From Candidatus Nitrosopumilus sp. (GTDB taxonomy: Archaea; Thermoproteota; Nitrososphaeria; Nitrososphaerales; Nitrosopumilaceae): 7,727 nt of DNA. A program made the translations under genes and the position numbers. The notes under the pieces were generated by a model. The model worked only from the letters and a program-made list of their open reading frames with translations, ran no database searches and had not been told where the DNA came from. Every line of letters begins with the position of its first letter. The stretch's first letter is position 1. This document shows, piece after piece, positions 5,356 to 7,727 of this stretch. The stretch is taken from positions 1 through 7,727 of the forward strand of contig JABDOO010000083.1 of assembly GCA_013043295.1 (NCBI GenBank), read 5' to 3'.

Positions 5356-5820
5356 ATGCCAAGGAAATCAAATCTCAAAACTGTTCAGATCAAAAAACCT
5401 GTAATGAGACATGTAGTCAAAACTACAAAATCTAAAACTAGTATCTTCAAAAAAGAAATAATTCAATATTTTGATAGTAATGGATTTCTTTCCTGGTCAT
5501 CAAAAGAGAAAAAATACATTATTCTTGGAACAAATTCGCCTAAAAATGGACTTGTACCATGTCCAGAATGTAAACTAGGACAATTAATGGTAATTAGATC
5601 AAAAGCAACAAGAAAACGATTCATGGGTTGTTCAAACTTTTATGGTGGCTGTAAAGCATCATCTCCTTTATTACAAAAAGCAAGAATGCGTGCAACAAAG
5701 ATGCCATGTCAAGTGTGTCAATGGCCGATGATAATCTTTCGTTATTCTAGAAATCAAAAATGGACTAAGCAATGTGGGAACTTTAACTGTGAAAGTAGGA
5801 AACCTAAGCCTTCAAAGTAG
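5356..5820 (+). CDS. Stand-alone topoisomerase-IA-type double zinc-finger protein
   Basis: This 154-residue protein, the only plus-strand gene here, starts with a strongly basic segment (about residues 1-35). A short aromatic region (FDSNGFLSWSSKEKKYIILG) follows, then two four-cysteine fingers. Finger one has Cys69, Cys72, Cys92 and Cys99 with KRFMGCSNFYGGCK, closely matching the zf-C4 fingers at the C-terminus of DNA topoisomerase I. Finger two has Cys118, Cys121, Cys140 and Cys145. There is no toprim or other catalytic domain, so it is not a topoisomerase. Single-stranded nucleic-acid binding is the likely activity, by analogy with those fingers. The start fits a leaderless transcript. The last 17 bases overlap the 3' end of the convergent nitrilase-family gene. 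The biological role is unknown. Confidence 0.82.
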   Translation: MPRKSNLKTVQIKKPVMRHVVKTTKSKTSIFKKEIIQYFDSNGFLSWSSKEKKYIILGTNSPKNGLVPCPECKLGQLMVIRSKATRKRFMGCSNFYGGCKASSPLLQKARMRATKMPCQVCQWPMIIFRYSRNQKWTKQCGNFNCESRKPKPSK

Positions 5821-6610
5821 GATATACATCAGTTCTTCGATTCTTTAGTAAAGGTAGGACTTTTCTTGTTTGTTTTACTTTGTTTAAGTCGATTTTTACA
5901 AAACTAATTCCTTGTTTCTTTTTCATGTCTAGTAGGACTTTTCCATAAGGATCTACTACCAAACTTCGTCCACAGTAGATATTTCCAACTTGATCTGGTG
6001 CAATTACATAACAACCATTCTCAATTGCTCGTGTTTTGTTTATTGTAATCCAATGTTCTTCTTTCATGTTTCCTTTAACCCAAGCTGATGGCGCTACTAG
6101 TATTTCAGAGCCTGCTGCTGCAAGAGATCTTGACATCTCAGGGAATCGTAAATCATAACAAATCATCATCCCAAGTTTTCCTATTGATGTATTGATTGGT
6201 TTTGAAATTTTTGAGCCTGAAATCATTTTGTCTGACTCTCTAAATCCTAATGCGTCATAGAGATGTATTTTACGATAAGTGGAGATTACCTTTCCTGAAT
6301 GGTCAATAACAAATGCAGTGTCATATACTCTATCTTTTTTCCTACTCTTCTCATAAAATGAACCTACAACTTGAATTTTATTTTCTTTTGCAGCTTTTGC
6401 AATAGAGCTAACAAAATTTCCTTTGATTGTTTCAGCCAAATTTGCTAGTTGTTTTGGGGTTTGTGATGAGTTTGTATAAAACATCATAAACTCTGGAAAT
6501 GCACAAAGCGTTGCATTCTTTGATGAAGCTTTTGAAATGTAAGAAATGATTTTTTTGAGATTTGCTTCTTTGTTTGTAGAGGCCTTGAATTGAATTACTG
6601 CAACTTTCAT
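5804..6610 (-). CDS. Nitrilase-superfamily carbon-nitrogen hydrolase (Nit2-like amidase)
   Basis: This enzyme hydrolyses a non-peptide C-N bond of an amide. The superfamily triad is complete: Glu in AFPEF (residue 40), Lys in YRKIHLYD (114) and the nucleophile Cys in GMMICYDLRFPE (151), followed by the usual WITINKTRAIENGCYVIAP segment. The mid-protein GFRESDKMISG stretch and 268-residue length suit the Nit1/Nit2-like branch, which includes omega-amidase and deaminated-glutathione amidase. Those are repair or side-product-clearing enzymes; the actual substrate here is not readable. I start it at ATG 6610 because family members begin with MK(V/I)AV(I/V)Q, and because a TATA-like box at 6639-6646 predicts transcription from about 6617. 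An in-frame ATG at 6628 would add six residues. It follows the tautomerase gene on the same strand after a hairpin-containing gap, so it is probably a separate transcript. Confidence 0.92.
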   Translation of the reverse strand: MKVAVIQFKASTNKEANLKKIISYISKASSKNATLCAFPEFMMFYTNSSQTPKQLANLAETIKGNFVSSIAKAAKENKIQVVGSFYEKSRKKDRVYDTAFVIDHSGKVISTYRKIHLYDALGFRESDKMISGSKISKPINTSIGKLGMMICYDLRFPEMSRSLAAAGSEILVAPSAWVKGNMKEEHWITINKTRAIENGCYVIAPDQVGNIYCGRSLVVDPYGKVLLDMKKKQGISFVKIDLNKVKQTRKVLPLLKNRRTDVYPTLKA

Positions 6611-6638
6611 GTAAGTGGTTGTTGGCATTACAATAAAA

Positions 6639-6646
6639 GGATAAAC
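6639..6646 (-). promoter_or_regulatory. TATA-like box of the nitrilase-family gene
   Basis: GTTTATCC on the minus strand is about 25 bases upstream of a start site near 6617. That gives a leader of a few bases for the ATG at 6610 and would leave the alternative ATG at 6628 untranscribed. Confidence 0.4.
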
Positions 6647-6649
6647 TTG

Positions 6650-6672
6650 TGGTACAAATCAGAAATGTACCA
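6650..6672. promoter_or_regulatory. Perfect palindrome TGGTACA-N9-TGTACCA, operator-like
   Basis: Seven-base arms (6650-6656 and 6666-6672) are exact reverse complements around a nine-base spacer. Arm centres are 16 bp apart, about one and a half turns. The site abuts the upstream side of the nitrilase TATA-like box, where it would affect TBP/TFB binding. A dimeric archaeal regulator is a reasonable guess; which one is unknown. Confidence 0.45.
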
Positions 6673-6734
6673 TTTTCTTATTATGCAAATTCTTCTTAAA
6701 CAATACAAACCGATCATAGTGTGTATGTCATCCC

Positions 6735-6761
6735 TTGACTGGGGGGATTTTTTCCAGTCAA
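6735..6761 (-). terminator. Hairpin downstream of the tautomerase gene
   Basis: TTGACTGG (6735-6742) and CCAGTCAA (6754-6761) form an exact 8-bp stem with an 11-base loop, starting 16 bases after the tautomerase TAA (6778-6780). Between stop and stem the transcript carries a T-rich tract (TTATTTTT), a plausible archaeal termination signal. No T run follows the hairpin in the minus direction, so a bacterial-style intrinsic terminator is not supported; an mRNA-end or protein-binding role is possible. Confidence 0.35.
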
Positions 6762-6777
6762 ATATTTTTAAAAATAA

Positions 6778-6954
6778 TTAAAGTTGGTTTCCAGCTAAAA
6801 ACCAATTTTCTTTAGGATTGTCTTCAAAAACAACAATAACGTGACTTTCTTTTGTTTTTAGAATATCTACTGCTGATTTTGTGATTGCTTTTGCGTATTC
6901 GTCTTTTTGTTCCTGAGTTCTACCTGGATACATTGACACAGTTATCAAAGGCAT
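6778..6954 (-). CDS. 4-oxalocrotonate tautomerase-like protein, 58 residues
   Basis: The frame runs from ATG 6954 to TAA 6778-6780. After removal of Met the protein begins with proline, the catalytic general base of the tautomerase superfamily (MPLITVSMYPGRT). The GRTQEQK segment supplies the Arg11 equivalent and the hallmark helix start, and ENWFLAGNQL ends it with an aromatic at position 50 (Trp). Arg39 of the classic enzyme is replaced by Ile in SHVIVVF, so the substrate and rate are likely to differ from 4-oxalocrotonate. It is shorter than the 62-residue prototype mainly at the C-terminus. The members of this family are oligomers, usually hexamers. It lies 33 bases after the rhomboid stop; that gap holds GAATAAATTC about 25-30 bases before the ATG, so it may be in the rhomboid transcript or have its own weak promoter. 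The physiological substrate is unknown. Confidence 0.88.
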   Translation of the reverse strand: MPLITVSMYPGRTQEQKDEYAKAITKSAVDILKTKESHVIVVFEDNPKENWFLAGNQL

Positions 6955-6987
6955 GAGAGATTCAATGAAGTTCAGGAATTTATTCTT

Positions 6988-7727
6988 TCAATAGTCTGGT
7001 CTATAACCATAACGTGTCCCATAAGTAGAATCAGTACTGTACATTTTTTTGTAGAGATAACCAGTTCCTAAACCAACTGCAAATCCACCAATGTGTGCAA
7101 GATATGCTACACCTCCTCCTGCAACACCAAATCCACCAATGAAAAATGGAAGCAAGTTTTGGAATATCAACCAAAAAGGCAAAAACCAACGTGCTTGAAT
7201 GTGCATCATTCTCCAAAAGAAACCAAGCATCATGAAAGTTTGAATTCTAGCTCTTGGGAACATTATCAAGTATGCACCTAACACTCCTGAAATTGCACCA
7301 GAAGCTCCAACTGCAGGAATTGCACTACTAGTATCTCCAAGTATGTGAATTAGTCCTGCAGCAATTCCCCACAATAAATAAATTCCTAGAAATTTTATCT
7401 TACCAAATTTGTATTCAATGTTATCGCCAAATATCCACAAGAACCAAATATTTCCACCAAGGTGAAGCAAACCACCATGCATGAATGTAGAGGTAAGTAA
7501 AGAAATTTCTGAAAATGCTGGACATTGGATTATTCCATTACCAGTATCTATTGCACTAAATTCTCCTGTAACACAAGCTGGAACTGCACCCCAGTTGTAG
7601 AACATTACAAATGCATTTTGATTTGAAAAGTCAAAAAATTGTCCTGTATATGCAACCTCCATAAAAAATACTATTACATTTACTATAATTAGCGAAATAG
7701 TTACTTTAGGTTTGAATCCTGGAGTAG
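6988..7727 (-). CDS. Rhomboid-family intramembrane serine protease, 5' end outside window
   Basis: This is a six-helix membrane protease that cleaves transmembrane substrates. Numbering from the internal Met at 7662: His67 and Asn71 (HLGGN, helix 2), Ser121 in GASGAISG (helix 4) and His190 in AHIGGF (helix 6), so the catalytic Ser/His dyad and oxyanion-hole residues are present. Hydrophobic segments lie at about 54-79, 91-109, 117-136, 160-178 and 183-204. The frame stays open to the right edge for 21 more codons that read TPGFKPKVTISLIIVNVIVFF. This is the typical first-helix entry of rhomboids (P-x-VT...N), so the ATG at 7662 is not the start and the gene is truncated by the window. The tail is short, Tyr-rich and hydrophilic (MYSTDSTYGTRYGYRPDY). 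The tautomerase gene follows after 33 bases. Substrates are unknown. Confidence 0.92.
   Translation of the reverse strand, partial: TPGFKPKVTISLIIVNVIVFFMEVAYTGQFFDFSNQNAFVMFYNWGAVPACVTGEFSAIDTGNGIIQCPAFSEISLLTSTFMHGGLLHLGGNIWFLWIFGDNIEYKFGKIKFLGIYLLWGIAAGLIHILGDTSSAIPAVGASGAISGVLGAYLIMFPRARIQTFMMLGFFWRMMHIQARWFLPFWLIFQNLLPFFIGGFGVAGGGVAYLAHIGGFAVGLGTGYLYKKMYSTDSTYGTRYGYRPDY

Noticed and set aside
6763..6776. Palindrome TATTTTTAAAAATA after the tautomerase stop
   Set aside because: Pure A/T palindromes are expected in DNA of this composition; more likely just the T-rich terminator tract.
6590..6781. Plus-strand open frame of 63 codons across the nitrilase start and the gap
   Set aside because: Composition is low-complexity with no family features, and it crosses the palindrome and hairpin; no promoter-like box is placed for it.
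1..7727. tRNA, rRNA, CRISPR repeats, insertion sequences or integrase sites
   Set aside because: No cloverleaf, direct-repeat array, transposase frame or terminal inverted repeats were seen on either strand.

Overview
This is an AT-rich window that reads as archaeal, most probably an ammonia-oxidising thaumarchaeon (Nitrosopumilus-like). The archaeal reading rests on a thiolase paired with a DUF35 Zn-ribbon/OB-fold protein, a class II (B12-dependent) ribonucleotide reductase, very short or absent leaders behind TATA-like boxes, and many small Zn-ribbon proteins. The genus is an inference from gene content and recalled sequence style, not from a search.

Layout (nearly everything is on the minus strand, so transcription runs right to left). 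Right edge: a rhomboid intramembrane protease whose 5' end lies outside the window (6988-7727), a 58-residue 4-oxalocrotonate tautomerase-like protein (6778-6954), then a nitrilase-family amidase (5804-6610) behind a palindromic operator-like site. Convergent to it, and overlapping its 3' end, is a plus-strand protein made of two topoisomerase-IA-type zinc fingers (5356-5820). That gene shares a 56-bp divergent promoter region with a thiolase (4145-5299), which is followed 1 nt later by its DUF35 partner (3778-4143). Next come a 53-residue Zn-ribbon protein (3546-3707), a 723-residue HTH / ATP-cone / NrdD-like protein (1278-3449), and finally nrdJ (start at 1043, running off the left edge).

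The most interesting part is the left half. The 723-residue protein has a winged-helix DNA-binding domain, an ATP-cone nucleotide-sensing domain, and an NrdD-like body with no cysteine where the catalytic ones should be and no glycyl-radical segment. It sits directly upstream of nrdJ, the real reductase. Both intergenic regions, in front of nrdJ and in front of the fusion gene itself, carry GATC-centred sites spaced 19-21 bp (about two helical turns): 1189/1209/1228/1249 and 3492/3512/3531. The simplest reading is an RNR repressor or activator built from a dead class III reductase. It would sense dNTP/ATP through its ATP-cone and possibly its inherited allosteric body, and would control nrdJ and itself through phased GATC sites. 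This is analogous to bacterial NrdR but of different construction. It is an inference from architecture and motif layout and has not been tested.

Two real genes are under 60 codons (3546-3707 and 6778-6954) and are easy to miss. No tRNA, rRNA, CRISPR, IS element or gene-free stretch longer than 300 bases was seen; the longest gap is 1044-1277 (234 bases).
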